From positions 62,001-126,000 of the forward strand of contig CAZSFQ010000001.1 in assembly GCA_964606165.1 (NCBI GenBank): a DNA stretch of 64,000 nt. Reading direction: 5' to 3'. The position numbers were made by a program, and so were the translations under genes. Position 1 is the first letter of the stretch. Each line of letters starts with the position of its first letter. The notes beneath the pieces are model-generated. The model was not told where the DNA came from, did not search any database, and saw only the letters and a list, made by a program, of their open reading frames with translations. The DNA comes from UBA4923 sp964606165 (GTDB lineage Bacteria; Bacillota; Clostridia; Saccharofermentanales; DTU023). Shown piece after piece: positions 49,966-59,550 of the stretch.

Positions 49966-50886
49966 TTACAAACTGATGTGTGTCCCTGTTTTCCCCGCGA
50001 TCCCGTCCCGGGCGCGTTCCAGTGAGGTGATCAGGGCGGTGCGGCCCTTGCCGGACTTGGCGAAGGCAACGCTGGCCTCCACTTTCGGCAGCATGGACCC
50101 GGGCGCGAAGTGCCCTTCTTTCATGTATTGTTCCATTTCGGCGGCCGTGACGCGGTCCAGCCACTTCTCCTGCGGCTTGCCGTAATGCAGGGCCACTTTT
50201 TCAACGGCTGTCAAAATGATCAGATAATCGGCGTCGACAATCTCCGCCAGTATTTCTGAAGCGAAATCCTTGTCAATGACGGCGGCCACACCTTCCAGAT
50301 GATCTCCTTCACGAACCACGGGGATGCCCCCGCCGCCAACTGTGATGACGACCTGACCGTCACGGATCAGGGCGTTAACCGTCCGGTCTTCAACCACAGC
50401 GACCGGTTTCGGTGAAGCGACCACGCGGCGGTAACCGCGTCCGGCATCCTCTTTCATGATGAAGCCGGTTTTCTCCGCGATCTGCTCCGCTTCTTCCTTG
50501 CTGTAAAAGGAGCCGATCGGCTTGGTCGGATCCTGGAAGGCGGGATCATTTTTGTCCACCACAACCTGGGTCACAACGGTCGCGACGGGCCTGTCCAGGC
50601 CGCGCGACAGCAGCTCCTCGCGGAGCGCGTTTTGAAGGTGGTAGCCGATGTAGCCCTGGCTCATGGCACCGCATTCCGGAAAGGGCATGGCCGGGACCAC
50701 GCCGCTGTCAAAGGCCAGGTTGATCATGCCAACCTGCGGTCCGTTGCCGTGGGCCAGGACAAGTTCATGCCCCTCGGCGATTAAGTCCGCGAGGGGGACG
50801 GCCGTCTGGCGTACAAGTTGGCGCTGTTCCTGCGCTGTATTGCCAAGGGCGTTGCCACCCAGGGCGACGACGATACGTTTTTTCAC
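49966..50886 (-). CDS. arcC: Carbamate kinase ArcC
   Basis: 306-aa amino-acid kinase-fold enzyme making ATP, ammonia and CO2 from carbamoyl phosphate and ADP. KRIVVALGGNALG at the N-terminus and VLAHGNGPQVGMI, VVASPKPVAVVE and ITVGGGGIPVV are conserved. The C-terminal MLPKVEASVAF is present. It is the third arc gene, giving the energy yield of the arginine deiminase path. Confidence 0.95.
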   Translation of the reverse strand: MKKRIVVALGGNALGNTAQEQRQLVRQTAVPLADLIAEGHELVLAHGNGPQVGMINLAFDSGVVPAMPFPECGAMSQGYIGYHLQNALREELLSRGLDRPVATVVTQVVVDKNDPAFQDPTKPIGSFYSKEEAEQIAEKTGFIMKEDAGRGYRRVVASPKPVAVVEDRTVNALIRDGQVVITVGGGGIPVVREGDHLEGVAAVIDKDFASEILAEIVDADYLIILTAVEKVALHYGKPQEKWLDRVTAAEMEQYMKEGHFAPGSMLPKVEASVAFAKSGKGRTALITSLERARDGIAGKTGTHISL

Positions 50887-50930
50887 AAAGTGCCTCCGTG
50901 GTTAAGTATTTAACACTTGCCGTGTTTTTA

Positions 50931-51926
50931 TCAGCGGCCGATTGTGGCGACCATGATCGCCTTAATCGAGTGTAAACGGTTTTCGGCCTGGTCAAAGACG
51001 CGGGAGTGCTTGCTGCGGAAAACTTCATCCGAACACTCCATGGCGGTCAGGCCGTATTCCTCATGTATCTGTCTGCCGATGCTCGTATTGAGGTCGTGGA
51101 AAGCCGGCAGGCAGTGAAGGAAGATGACGTCGGTGTTGCCGGTCATCTCCACCATTTTCATATTGACCTGGTAATCCCTCAGCTGGCGGATCCGCTCCTC
51201 GAACATGGCCTCTTCGCCCATGGAGACCCAGACATCGGTGTAAAGGACATCAGCGCCTTTGACAATGTCGAGGCTTTCAGAGCATTCGATGCTGCCACCC
51301 GTTTCTTTCGCCACAAGCTTCATCTCCGCGATAAGCCCCTCATCGGGCCACAGCCCGCGTGGCGCGAAGGCGGCAAAATCCATACCCAGCTTGGCGCAGC
51401 CGATCATGAGCGAGTTGCCCATGTTGTTGCGGGCGTCGCCGGCGTAAACCAGTTTGACCCGGTTGAGGGGTTTCGGCACGTACTCGCGGATGGTCATCAT
51501 GTCGGCCAGGATCTGCGTCGGATGGTAAAGATCCGTCAGCCCGTTCCAGACCGGCACGCCGGCGTGGGCGGCCAGCTCTTCCACCGTTTCCTGGGCAAAG
51601 CCCCTGAACTCAATTCCGTCATAAAAACGGCCCAGTACCCTGGCCGTGTCCTCGACCGATTCCTTCTTGTTCATCTGCGAATCGCCGGAACCCAGGAAGG
51701 TGACCCCAGCCCCTTCGTCCATGGCCGCCACCTCAAATGCGCAGCGCGTCCTGGTCGAGGTTTTTTCGAAAAGAAGGACAACGTTTTTACCCTTGAGCAG
51801 ATCACCGGGAATGCCAAGCCTCTTTTTCGTCTTCAGCTCGGACGCCAGGTCGAGAAGCCATCGGATTTCATCGGATGAGAAGTCTTTTAGCGTGAGAAAA
51901 TGCCTGCCTTTTAAACTGATGGCCAT
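50931..51926 (-). CDS. arcB: Catabolic ornithine carbamoyltransferase ArcB
   Basis: 331-aa enzyme that phosphorolyses citrulline to ornithine and carbamoyl phosphate. STRTRC (the STRT carbamoyl-phosphate site) is at about 56-61, HPTQILADM at about 135-143, and DVWVSMGEE and the HCLPAFHD motif (C-terminal) bind ornithine. The position between arcA and arcC, and the following ornithine genes, support the catabolic direction. The inverted repeat GCTAG...CTAGC sits 20 bases upstream of the start. Confidence 0.96.
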   Translation of the reverse strand: MAISLKGRHFLTLKDFSSDEIRWLLDLASELKTKKRLGIPGDLLKGKNVVLLFEKTSTRTRCAFEVAAMDEGAGVTFLGSGDSQMNKKESVEDTARVLGRFYDGIEFRGFAQETVEELAAHAGVPVWNGLTDLYHPTQILADMMTIREYVPKPLNRVKLVYAGDARNNMGNSLMIGCAKLGMDFAAFAPRGLWPDEGLIAEMKLVAKETGGSIECSESLDIVKGADVLYTDVWVSMGEEAMFEERIRQLRDYQVNMKMVEMTGNTDVIFLHCLPAFHDLNTSIGRQIHEEYGLTAMECSDEVFRSKHSRVFDQAENRLHSIKAIMVATIGR

Positions 51927-52268
51927 GAATAATCTCCTTTATTTTTGCTAGCCGCCATAAGACTAGCCCATAAATAAAAATAATACAATTTACGCGCACC
52001 AGCGCGTCCCGCGCACTTTTGCCGCTTGCGACCCGGTTGATCCAAGCGGGTCATCGGCGGCCATCTTCCGGGCTTGTCTTCCTGGTCAAATTCCAGTGCC
52101 TTGCCCAAGTCGTGGATATTGGCGATGATCTTGAAAATGATCCTGGCCGGCAGATCAAATGGATATTTCCCCAAAATGGGTTCACCATAAATAAAGGAGA
52201 CAGCTCTGCCTGATCCGGAAAGGGAGGGGCAGGTAAATCCAGCGGTCAAGGCGCGTTTTGAGGACTGC
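51927..52268 (-). other. 342-base gap between arcA and arcB with an unassigned open frame
   Basis: No firm gene. A minus-strand frame to 51911 contains SVYFYGEPILGKYPFD-like text (IYGEPILGKYPFDLPARIIF, then IANIHDLGKALEFDQED), protein-like in composition but without a ribosome-binding site or a recognisable family; it could be a decayed gene. Just before arcB is an inverted repeat GCTAG/CTAGC (about 51948-51968) near AT-rich DNA that may hold a promoter. Confidence 0.35.
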
Positions 52269-53489
52269 CTAGCCGATGTCTTCCCGCCACAGGGGCTGGG
52301 TCATGCATCGCGGGCCGCCGCGTCCCCGGGACAATTCGGACGACACAATTTCATGGACTTTTACGCCCGCTTCCCGAAGCAGGCGGTTAGTGACCCGGTT
52401 TCGGTCATAGGCAATCACTTCGCCTGGCGCGATGGCCAGGGAATTGGCGCCGTCATTCCATTGTTCGCGCTGCGAATCAATCCGGCTCCCCCCGCCGCAG
52501 CGGATCAGCTCCACCTCGTTCAAGCGCAGGTAGGTTTTGAGAATGGACGACAGGTTATTTCCAAGATTCTTGATCCGCAGCTCCTCCCGCGCGTTGACCG
52601 TAATGTCGTAGAGTTCCAAAGGCCCCTCGATCTCGGGATGGATGGTAAAGATATCGCGGTCGACCATGGTGAAGACCGTGTCCAGGTGCATGAAGGCCCT
52701 GCGCTCTGGAATCATGAAAACCAGGACATGGCGGAAACCGTCACCAGCTGTCAGAACGCGCTGAGCCAGGGTCTTGACCGCCGCTGTTTCCGTTCGCTGG
52801 GAGACACCGACAGCCAGGACTTCGCTGGAGAGGATGAGGATGTCGCCCCCCTCCAGGGTGGCGTTTTCCCCGCGGCTGAAATAGAGGGGGACCTGCTCAA
52901 ACAAGGGATGGTATTTGATGACATAGTGAGGAAGAAGCGATTCACGCTGCCTGGTTTCCGCCCACATACAGTTGACCGAGACACCGCGGCCGATGACCGA
53001 CATGGGATCACGTGTGAAGTAGAGATTGGGCATGGGATCGAAGAGCAGCATCTTCTTGCGGTCGAGCAGGTCGAGCGAGGTTCCGTTATGCCGGTATTCT
53101 TCACGTCTCAAGCCGGCCATGACAATGGTGACAAGCTTCTGTATGTCATCCATGGAGAGCAAATACTCATAAAGGTGCGGCAGGGACGGCAAAAAGACGT
53201 GGGCCTCGCTTAGGAATTCGTTGAGGAAGGCCTGGCGGTGTGCGGGATCGGCCAGCACGTCCGCGACAATGTCGTTGGTATGGTAGACCTCGGCACCCGC
53301 TTCTTCCAGGATAGCGACGAACTGATCATGCTCATCACCGGCTGAGACATGGTCGGGAATGTCTTCGAAAAGAAATTCTTTCATGGTAGGCGGTGTCAGA
53401 TTGTCCAGTTCGGGGCCCGGTCGGTGAACAATCACACGCCTCAGCTTCCCGATCTCGGAATACACCTTTACGCCGTTTCGATCAGCCAT
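52269..53489 (-). CDS. arcA: Arginine deiminase ArcA
   Basis: 406-aa enzyme converting arginine to citrulline and ammonia. Conserved motifs: FTRDPMSVIGRGVSVN (about 155-170), LEGGDILILSSEVLAVGVSQRT, HLDTVFTMVD with the catalytic His, and the terminal GGPRCMTQPLWRE with the active-site Cys. Length is as expected. It heads the arc-ornithine operon, about 100 bases after the promoter at 53587-53616. Confidence 0.96.
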   Translation of the reverse strand: MADRNGVKVYSEIGKLRRVIVHRPGPELDNLTPPTMKEFLFEDIPDHVSAGDEHDQFVAILEEAGAEVYHTNDIVADVLADPAHRQAFLNEFLSEAHVFLPSLPHLYEYLLSMDDIQKLVTIVMAGLRREEYRHNGTSLDLLDRKKMLLFDPMPNLYFTRDPMSVIGRGVSVNCMWAETRQRESLLPHYVIKYHPLFEQVPLYFSRGENATLEGGDILILSSEVLAVGVSQRTETAAVKTLAQRVLTAGDGFRHVLVFMIPERRAFMHLDTVFTMVDRDIFTIHPEIEGPLELYDITVNAREELRIKNLGNNLSSILKTYLRLNEVELIRCGGGSRIDSQREQWNDGANSLAIAPGEVIAYDRNRVTNRLLREAGVKVHEIVSSELSRGRGGPRCMTQPLWREDIG

Positions 53490-53586
53490 AAATACCTCCG
53501 GTCAATTGGATGCGACTGGAGAGGGATCAAATTAGGAAATACAGGATTTTGTCAAATTCCCCCTCAGACAAATCCCCTCGCGACTC

Positions 53587-53616
53587 ATTATAAACGTGTC
53601 CGGCAGACATTGGCAA
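53587..53616 (-). promoter_or_regulatory. Candidate promoter of the arc/ornithine operon
   Basis: On the minus strand TTGCCA (53611-53616), an 18-base spacer and TATAAT (53587-53592), a consensus -10. It sits in the 130-base gap after the V-ATPase operon. Confidence 0.7.
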
Positions 53617-53619
53617 CCA

Positions 53620-54309
53620 TCAAAGCTGACTGCGCCGTTCCTCCATATGACGCCGGCGTTTCTCAATCTCCTGCTCAACGATCATGTCCTTGACCTTCAT
53701 CAGCCGGGTCAGGTTGCCGCGCTCATTCTCGTCCATCTTCATGGTAATGGAGCGGATGGTCTCCTCCAGTGAAGGGATCATGACATATTCCAGGGAGTTG
53801 ACCCGGCGCCTGGTCCGTTCGATTTCCGCCGCCATGAGATGGACCTTGTGCTCCAAGGTGGCCAATTTCATCATAAAAGGCAGCGCTTCGTGAAGGGAAT
53901 CGACCGCTTGATCCAATTCACCCGTCACTGATGTCAGGCCGTAAGGAAGCGTTATTTTTCTCGCTTTGCCCTCCGGGTCCTGCGGGAAGAGGATGACCGG
54001 GGTCTGAACACTCATGGTGTTCTCGCGGCTGACCGTCACGCATAGTGGATGGCCTTCTGCCATCAGGGCGCCGTCAATCAGCAGGGGGCCGTTGACCGCC
54101 CGGGCCAGCATCATCTCCTTGTGCGCCCGCTCAATGATTTTTTCTGTTTCGCGCCTTAATTCGTCTACTTCCAGCACCAGGGTCAGGAACTGGCGCATCA
54201 GTTCGTCGCGTTTATCTTTCAGGAGTTTGTGGCCGCGGCGCGCGACGCGGAGCTGCTCCTTTAAACGGAGCAATTCCATACGGTTGGGGTTGACGCGCAT
54301 AATGGCCAT
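53620..54309 (-). CDS. ntpD: V-type ATPase subunit D
   Basis: 229-aa central-stalk rotor subunit, a long two-helix coiled coil (about 5-75 and 130-215). N-terminus MAIMRVNPNRMELLRLKEQLRVARRGHKLLKDKRDEL is the hallmark. It overlaps ntpB by one base. Last gene of the ntp operon. Confidence 0.95.
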   Translation of the reverse strand: MAIMRVNPNRMELLRLKEQLRVARRGHKLLKDKRDELMRQFLTLVLEVDELRRETEKIIERAHKEMMLARAVNGPLLIDGALMAEGHPLCVTVSRENTMSVQTPVILFPQDPEGKARKITLPYGLTSVTGELDQAVDSLHEALPFMMKLATLEHKVHLMAAEIERTRRRVNSLEYVMIPSLEETIRSITMKMDENERGNLTRLMKVKDMIVEQEIEKRRRHMEERRSQL

Positions 54310-55700
54310 TAAGCGTCAACCTCCTCCGGTGTGCCCTCATAATACTGATCGATGTATTCCTGGTGTACCCGCTTCAGTTCGTTGGCCGGCAGCATGGAAA
54401 GGAGCTTCCAGCCGATGGCAAGGGTCTCCTCAATGGAGCGGTCGGCATTAAAGCCCTGGGAGACGTAACTTTCTTCAAAGGCCACGGAAAAACCGGCGTA
54501 GACCAGATCCAGTTCGCTCAAGGCCTCTTCGCCAAGAATAATCTGGAGGTCACGCGCGTCTTTCCCACGCGAATAGGCAGCAAAAAGCTGGTTCATGGTA
54601 TCGGCGTGATCAGCCCGTGTCTTGCCTTCACCGATCCCCTTGTCTTTCAAACGCGAAAGTGAGGGCAGCACGTCGATGGGCGGCTGGATGCCGCGGCGAT
54701 GAAGGTCACGCGACAAGATGACCTGGCCTTCCGTGATGTAGCCGGTCAGGTCAGGAATGGGGTGGGTCTTGTCGTCGTCGGGCATGGTCAGGATGGGAAC
54801 GAAAGTGATCGAACCCCTGCGATCCTTTATACGTCCGGCCCGCTCATAGATGCTGGCCAGGTCGGTGTAAAGATAGCCCGGATAGCCGCGCCGGCCCGGG
54901 ACTTCCTTCCTGGCGGCCGACACCTCGCGAAGGGCCTCGGCATAGTAGGTGATATCGGTCATGAGGACCAGCACGTGCATGTCAAGGTCATAGGCCAGGT
55001 ACTCGGCGGCCGTCAAGGCCATGCGGGGGGTGGCGATGCGCTCAATGGCCGGATCATCGGCCAGGTTGATGAACATGACGGCGCGGTCAATGGCCCCGGT
55101 GCGCCGGAAGTCATTGATGAAAAAGTCAGCTTCCTCAAAGGTAATGCCCATGGCAGCGAAAACCACGGCAAAATCCTCCTCGCTGTTCAGGACTCCAGCC
55201 TGGCGGGCGATCTGGGCGGCCAGTTGGGCGTGGGGCAGTCCGGCGCCCGAGAAGATGGGCAGCTTCTGGCCCCTGACCAGGGTATTCAAGCCGTCGATGG
55301 CAGAAACCCCTGTCTGGATGAATTCGTTGGGATAGTCGCGGGCGGCCGGGTTGATGGGGGTACCGTTGATGTCACGCATGGCTTGGGGGATGATGTCCAG
55401 TCCGCCGTCCTTGGGCCGGCCCATGCCGTCAAAGATCCGGCCAAGCAAGTCGGGTGACACGCCGAGCTCGAGCCCGCGTCCCAAAAACCGGACCGTACTT
55501 TTTTCAATATTGAGCCCGATGGAACTTTCAAAAAGCTGGACCAGCGCGTCCGTGCCCTCGATTTCAAGCACCCGGCACTGGCGGAGCCTGCCGTCCTCGA
55601 GCTCGATTTCCCCCAGCTCGTCAAACTTAACATTCTCGACGCCGCGGACCAGCATCAATGGGCCCGTCACTTCCTCGATAGTACGATATTCTCTCGCCAT
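54309..55700 (-). CDS. ntpB: V-type ATPase subunit B
   Basis: 463-aa non-catalytic nucleotide-binding subunit of V1. It lacks the canonical P-loop (GAGLPHAQLAAQIARQAG instead of a GxxxxGKT), as expected for B, and has ALREVSAARKEVPGRRGYPGYLYTDLASIYERAGRI and PSLSRLKDKGIGEGKTRADH. Lies 14 bases after ntpA. Confidence 0.96.
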   Translation of the reverse strand: MAREYRTIEEVTGPLMLVRGVENVKFDELGEIELEDGRLRQCRVLEIEGTDALVQLFESSIGLNIEKSTVRFLGRGLELGVSPDLLGRIFDGMGRPKDGGLDIIPQAMRDINGTPINPAARDYPNEFIQTGVSAIDGLNTLVRGQKLPIFSGAGLPHAQLAAQIARQAGVLNSEEDFAVVFAAMGITFEEADFFINDFRRTGAIDRAVMFINLADDPAIERIATPRMALTAAEYLAYDLDMHVLVLMTDITYYAEALREVSAARKEVPGRRGYPGYLYTDLASIYERAGRIKDRRGSITFVPILTMPDDDKTHPIPDLTGYITEGQVILSRDLHRRGIQPPIDVLPSLSRLKDKGIGEGKTRADHADTMNQLFAAYSRGKDARDLQIILGEEALSELDLVYAGFSVAFEESYVSQGFNADRSIEETLAIGWKLLSMLPANELKRVHQEYIDQYYEGTPEEVDA

Positions 55701-55714
55701 TAGACTCTGCCTTC

Positions 55715-57487
55715 CTAGTCAGCCAGCCCGCTCATCTCGGCGAGCAGCTGCTCTTTTCTCAGCTCAAACCAGCGGTCGACTTCCTGTTCGGGCACGTATT
55801 TAAAGCGCGCGATATCGGCCCGGATGGGAAGCTTCATGATGGCCGCGAAATCAGCCGACCGGGCCAGGGCTTTTTGCGCCTCGTAGTAAAACAGCATAAC
55901 CAGCGATAACATTTTGTACTGCTTGTTCATGGAGGTGTATGTGTCGATGTCGTCAAATGAGTTCTGGTGGAGGAAGTCCTCCCGCAAAGACCGCGCAGAC
56001 TCCAGTTTCAGCCTGTCTGTATCGGACAGGGCGTCCTGGCCGATCAGGCGGACGATCTCTTCCAGCTCGGACTCCTCCTGCAGGAGGGTCATGGCGTCCA
56101 GCCTGGTCCGGCTGAAATCGGGAGCGACCTGGTCATTCAGCCAGTTGTCGATTTTTGTCTGATAGAGCGAATAGCTGGTCAGCCAGTTGATGGCAGGGAA
56201 GTGACGCCTGTAAGCCAGATTGGAGTCCAAACTCCAGAAAACCTGGACAATCCTCAAGGTCGACTGGGCCACCGGGTCGGACAGGTCACCGCCCGGGGGA
56301 GAGACAGCGCCGATGGCTGTCAATATGCCGACGCGATCTTCCCCGTCCCCGCAAAGGCAATGGACCATGCCCGCGCGTTCATAAAAACCAGCCAGCCGCG
56401 ATCCCAGATAGGCCGGATAGCCCTCCTCTCCCGGCATCTCCTCGAGCCGTCCCGACATCTCACGCAGTGCCTCGGCCCAGCGTGAAGTCGAATCAGCCAT
56501 AAGAGAAACAGAATAGCCCATGTCACGAAAATATTCCGCGATGGTGATCCCCGTGTAGATGGAGGCCTCACGCGCGGCCACAGGCATGTCGGAGGTATTG
56601 GCAATCAGGATGGTCCGTTTCATCAGGGGGTAACCTGACTTGGGATCTTTCAGCTGGGGAAATTCCATGAGGACATCGGTCATTTCGTTGCCGCGCTCGC
56701 CGCAGCCGATGTAGACGACCACGTCAGCCTGGGCCCATTTTGCCAGCTGGTGCTGGATGACCGTCTTGCCGCTCCCGAAAGGACCCGGCACAGCCGCTGT
56801 CCCGCCCTGGGCGACAGGGAAGAAGGTATCGATGGGGCGCTGTCCCGTGATCAGCGGCTCGACCGGGGAAATCTTCTCGCGGTAGGGCCGGCCGATGCGG
56901 ACGGGCCAGCGCTGGATCAGGGTGATCTCGACGCGGCCGGCCCGGTCATCTTCGAGCACGGCCACGACATCCGTGACCTTGAAGCTGCCCGCTTTGATCT
57001 CCCTGAGGATGCCGGACCGGCCGGGAGCCACCATGACGCGGTGCTCCATCAGCTCAGTTTCGGGCACGACACCGATGATGTCGCCTCCCGTGACCCGGTC
57101 ACCTTCTTTTTTGACCGGCTTGAATTCCCATACCTTGTCACGGTTCAGGGCAGGCGCGAAGGCGCCACGCGTAATCCGGTCACCCTCCATGTCAACCAGG
57201 ACGTCGAGGGGGCGCTGAATCCCGTCAAAGATCTCTCCGATCAGGCCGGGACCCAGCTCAACCGACAAGGGGGTCCCGCGCGAGACGACACTTTCGCCCG
57301 GACCCAGGCCCGCTGTTTCCTCATAGACCTGGATCGACGCCTCGTCGCCGTGCATTTCGATGATTTCGCCGATCAACCGCTTTTCCGATACTTCAACGAC
57401 ATCGAACATGTCGGCGTCACGCATTCCTTTCGCGACGACCAGGGGGCCGGATACCTTGACGATTTCTCCCTGACTTCTTCTATCCAT
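55715..57487 (-). CDS. ntpA: V-type ATPase catalytic subunit A
   Basis: 590-aa catalytic subunit. P-loop GPFGSGKTVIQHQLAKW at about 233-250, GERGNEMTDVL arginine-region motif, PGEEGYPAYLGSRLAGFYERAG, and the A-specific non-homologous insert (about 110-190). In related bacteria the enzyme works as a Na+ or H+ pump; see NtpK for ion type. Precedes ntpB. Confidence 0.97.
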   Translation of the reverse strand: MDRRSQGEIVKVSGPLVVAKGMRDADMFDVVEVSEKRLIGEIIEMHGDEASIQVYEETAGLGPGESVVSRGTPLSVELGPGLIGEIFDGIQRPLDVLVDMEGDRITRGAFAPALNRDKVWEFKPVKKEGDRVTGGDIIGVVPETELMEHRVMVAPGRSGILREIKAGSFKVTDVVAVLEDDRAGRVEITLIQRWPVRIGRPYREKISPVEPLITGQRPIDTFFPVAQGGTAAVPGPFGSGKTVIQHQLAKWAQADVVVYIGCGERGNEMTDVLMEFPQLKDPKSGYPLMKRTILIANTSDMPVAAREASIYTGITIAEYFRDMGYSVSLMADSTSRWAEALREMSGRLEEMPGEEGYPAYLGSRLAGFYERAGMVHCLCGDGEDRVGILTAIGAVSPPGGDLSDPVAQSTLRIVQVFWSLDSNLAYRRHFPAINWLTSYSLYQTKIDNWLNDQVAPDFSRTRLDAMTLLQEESELEEIVRLIGQDALSDTDRLKLESARSLREDFLHQNSFDDIDTYTSMNKQYKMLSLVMLFYYEAQKALARSADFAAIMKLPIRADIARFKYVPEQEVDRWFELRKEQLLAEMSGLAD

Positions 57488-57524
57488 GGAATCTCTCCCT
57501 TTATCTGCTGCTCACTGTTAAAAC

Positions 57525-57866
57525 TCACGCGTCCCCGGACATTTGCCGGCGCTGTCCGATCATGTCAATTCCTGTCGCCTTGCGGATCGCCGTCCGGAGT
57601 TCCAGTCCCCCCAGCCATGCCTGGCGCCGGGCTGACGGGATGATGGTGACGGCGGGCAGGTAACGGAGGCGCCAGGCGGCCAGGCGGGGCCCCATCATCT
57701 CAGCCAGCTCCTCCGTTATGAAGATCACCGCATAGTCCTCATCCGCCCACTGGTTGAGAACCTGCTCCGCCTCATCGGCATCGGCCGCTTCGCGGACGCT
57801 CAAGCCCAGCGCGCGAAAACCGCTGATGCTGTCGTGCTCGCCCAAGACCCCGATCTTATGTTCCAT
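57525..57866 (-). CDS. ntpG: V-type ATPase subunit F
   Basis: 113-aa rotor-associated subunit with a CheY-like fold: KIGVLGEHDSISGFRALGLSVREA, DYAVIFITEELAEMM, and LPAVTIIPSARR. Named NtpG in the Enterococcus operon order. Lies 37 bases before ntpA and 13 after ntpC. Confidence 0.93.
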   Translation of the reverse strand: MEHKIGVLGEHDSISGFRALGLSVREAADADEAEQVLNQWADEDYAVIFITEELAEMMGPRLAAWRLRYLPAVTIIPSARRQAWLGGLELRTAIRKATGIDMIGQRRQMSGDA

Positions 57867-57879
57867 CGCTTCCCTGCTC

Positions 57880-58917
57880 CTAAAAATCCCGGCGGAGCGG
57901 GCCGGCCGCCTCGCGGCTCAACCCGTCTGTCAGTGACGCCATGACAATGCGCACATTTTTAAACTCACACTCCCGGGCCATGATGTAGGCGATGACCCTG
58001 GGAGGCCCTGAGAGTGTCCGGGACCCTGCTTCCAGATAGCCGAAAAGGAGCCGGTCCACATCCAGGGAAAACAAGGAGGCGCCGCCTTCCCCGTAGGTGA
58101 TGAGGTGGCCGGAGAGTGGCTGATAGGGTGTTTTTTCAAGGCCTTCCTTGACCGCTTGAACAGGAGCGTCAAAGAAAGAAAGCCAGGTCTCCCTCCGGAT
58201 GATGCCGTCGGCCAGAAGACTATCCGCGTACGCGGGCAACTCCATGGCCCTGGCCCTGACCCGCAGGAGCGTTTCGAGATTGGCAAGGTCTCTTACCCGG
58301 TCAAAATAGCCCGCCAGCCAGGCGTCATCAAAGCCCGCCGCGATTTCAGCGATCAAGGCGTGAATGTCGCGGTCGACTGACCGGTCCATGGCCGAGGCGT
58401 CATGAGCGGCCAGGAAGGCTTCTTTAGCCCTCGAAATGATGGCTTGGGCCCAGGCCGGCAGGTTTTTTTCCTTTTCGCCGCGCGCCACCGCGCACCACAG
58501 GGTGTCCGCCTGGATCAGGGATGGTCTCAGCAGCCAGGACTTAAATTCGTCCTCGGCTGGCGGATCAGCCATAAAAGCCGTTTTCAGGGAGGTCTTCAGA
58601 TTGTGCGCGTCCTTGCGCAAAAGCAGTACCTGGTGATAACCGTCATCCGGGGTCACTTCATCAAGAAGCTCATAGAGCCGGCAGTTTTCATCCATGACCA
58701 TTCCCTCGACGGTATCCTTTTGGGGGTAACGGTGTTCGAGCAGGAGACGCCTGACGTCATCCACTGATTCCGCGGCGTAAAGGCGGTCCAGTCCCGGCCG
58801 GCCGAGCAGGTCCTTTTCCAGGCACCATACCCTGCCGGTGGCATGCCCCCAGGATCCCGCCTTATTTTTACGTACGACGGGCAGGGGAATTGCGTTCTGC
58901 TTAAGCTTTTTAGCCAT
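57880..58917 (-). CDS. ntpC: V-type ATPase subunit C (AC39/V0d type)
   Basis: 345-aa subunit that couples the rotor to V1. The start MAKKLKQNAIPLP at 58917 lies 8 bases inside the end of ntpE; a longer frame exists but begins in ntpE. The helical repeats (NLETLLRVRARAMELPAYADSLLADGII, AVKEGLEKTPYQPL, YIMARECEFKNVRIVMASLTDGL) are typical of AC39. Confidence 0.9.
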   Translation of the reverse strand: MAKKLKQNAIPLPVVRKNKAGSWGHATGRVWCLEKDLLGRPGLDRLYAAESVDDVRRLLLEHRYPQKDTVEGMVMDENCRLYELLDEVTPDDGYHQVLLLRKDAHNLKTSLKTAFMADPPAEDEFKSWLLRPSLIQADTLWCAVARGEKEKNLPAWAQAIISRAKEAFLAAHDASAMDRSVDRDIHALIAEIAAGFDDAWLAGYFDRVRDLANLETLLRVRARAMELPAYADSLLADGIIRRETWLSFFDAPVQAVKEGLEKTPYQPLSGHLITYGEGGASLFSLDVDRLLFGYLEAGSRTLSGPPRVIAYIMARECEFKNVRIVMASLTDGLSREAAGPLRRDF

Positions 58918-59509
58918 CCCGTCCTTCCCCTGCCCCGCCCATTCCGAGAAAGTCCAGGGCTGCCCGCGCCAGCTCAGCCCGGTAATCACGCACCACCACA
59001 TCATAGGTCAGGTTGTCGCGGATGCGGCCGTGTGTGACCGCGATCCCTCCCGCGAAATCGCCGTCCTGGCCGTCAATGGAGAAGCGGCCCTGAGGCAAAG
59101 CCTCGAGGAGATCTTCACCCAGTTCGATCCGGTCGGCGGCCGATAAAGTAATGACGCCTTCTTCAAGATCCAGGGAACGGATCCAGCCCGCGTAAAGTCT
59201 GACGCGTTCGGGCGCGGCCTTCTCCTGAAGCAGACGGAGTGCCCGCAGGATGATCTGGTCAGCCAGGGCCTGCTTGCGCTCCAGCTCCTGCTTGCGCAGC
59301 AGGGCCTCGGCCACACCCTCACCCCTTTTGACAATCAGCTCCGCCTCCTGCTGTGCACGTTCCCGGGCTTCTTCAATAATCTTTCCGCACTCTTTTTCGG
59401 CATTCGAAATCTCCTGGTCGACCAGGACCTTCGTCTCCGCGGCCAGGGCTTCAACTTCAGATTCTGCTTCCGCCAGAATGTGGCGCCTGATTCGATCGAT
59501 TCCTTCCAT
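58910..59509 (-). CDS. ntpE: V-type ATPase subunit E
   Basis: 199-aa peripheral-stalk subunit. N-terminal coiled coil of about 90 residues rich in Glu/Lys/Arg (RIRRHILAEAESEVEALAAE, EARERAQQEAELIVKRGE) and C-terminal globular domain (GGIAVTHGRIRDNLTYDVVVRDY). Start MEGIDRIRRH at 59509; the frame extends 15 codons up without an RBS. Confidence 0.92.
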   Translation of the reverse strand: MEGIDRIRRHILAEAESEVEALAAETKVLVDQEISNAEKECGKIIEEARERAQQEAELIVKRGEGVAEALLRKQELERKQALADQIILRALRLLQEKAAPERVRLYAGWIRSLDLEEGVITLSAADRIELGEDLLEALPQGRFSIDGQDGDFAGGIAVTHGRIRDNLTYDVVVRDYRAELARAALDFLGMGGAGEGRDG

Positions 59510-59550
59510 CTTGTCAGAGCTCCCTCTTTTTATGCTCCGCCCGGGCGGCT

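Noticed and set aside
51911..52249. A 112-codon frame between arcA and arcB as a real gene
   Set aside because: It has no ribosome-binding site, overlaps the arcB start, and matches no family that can be recognised; recorded as a gap with a possible remnant.
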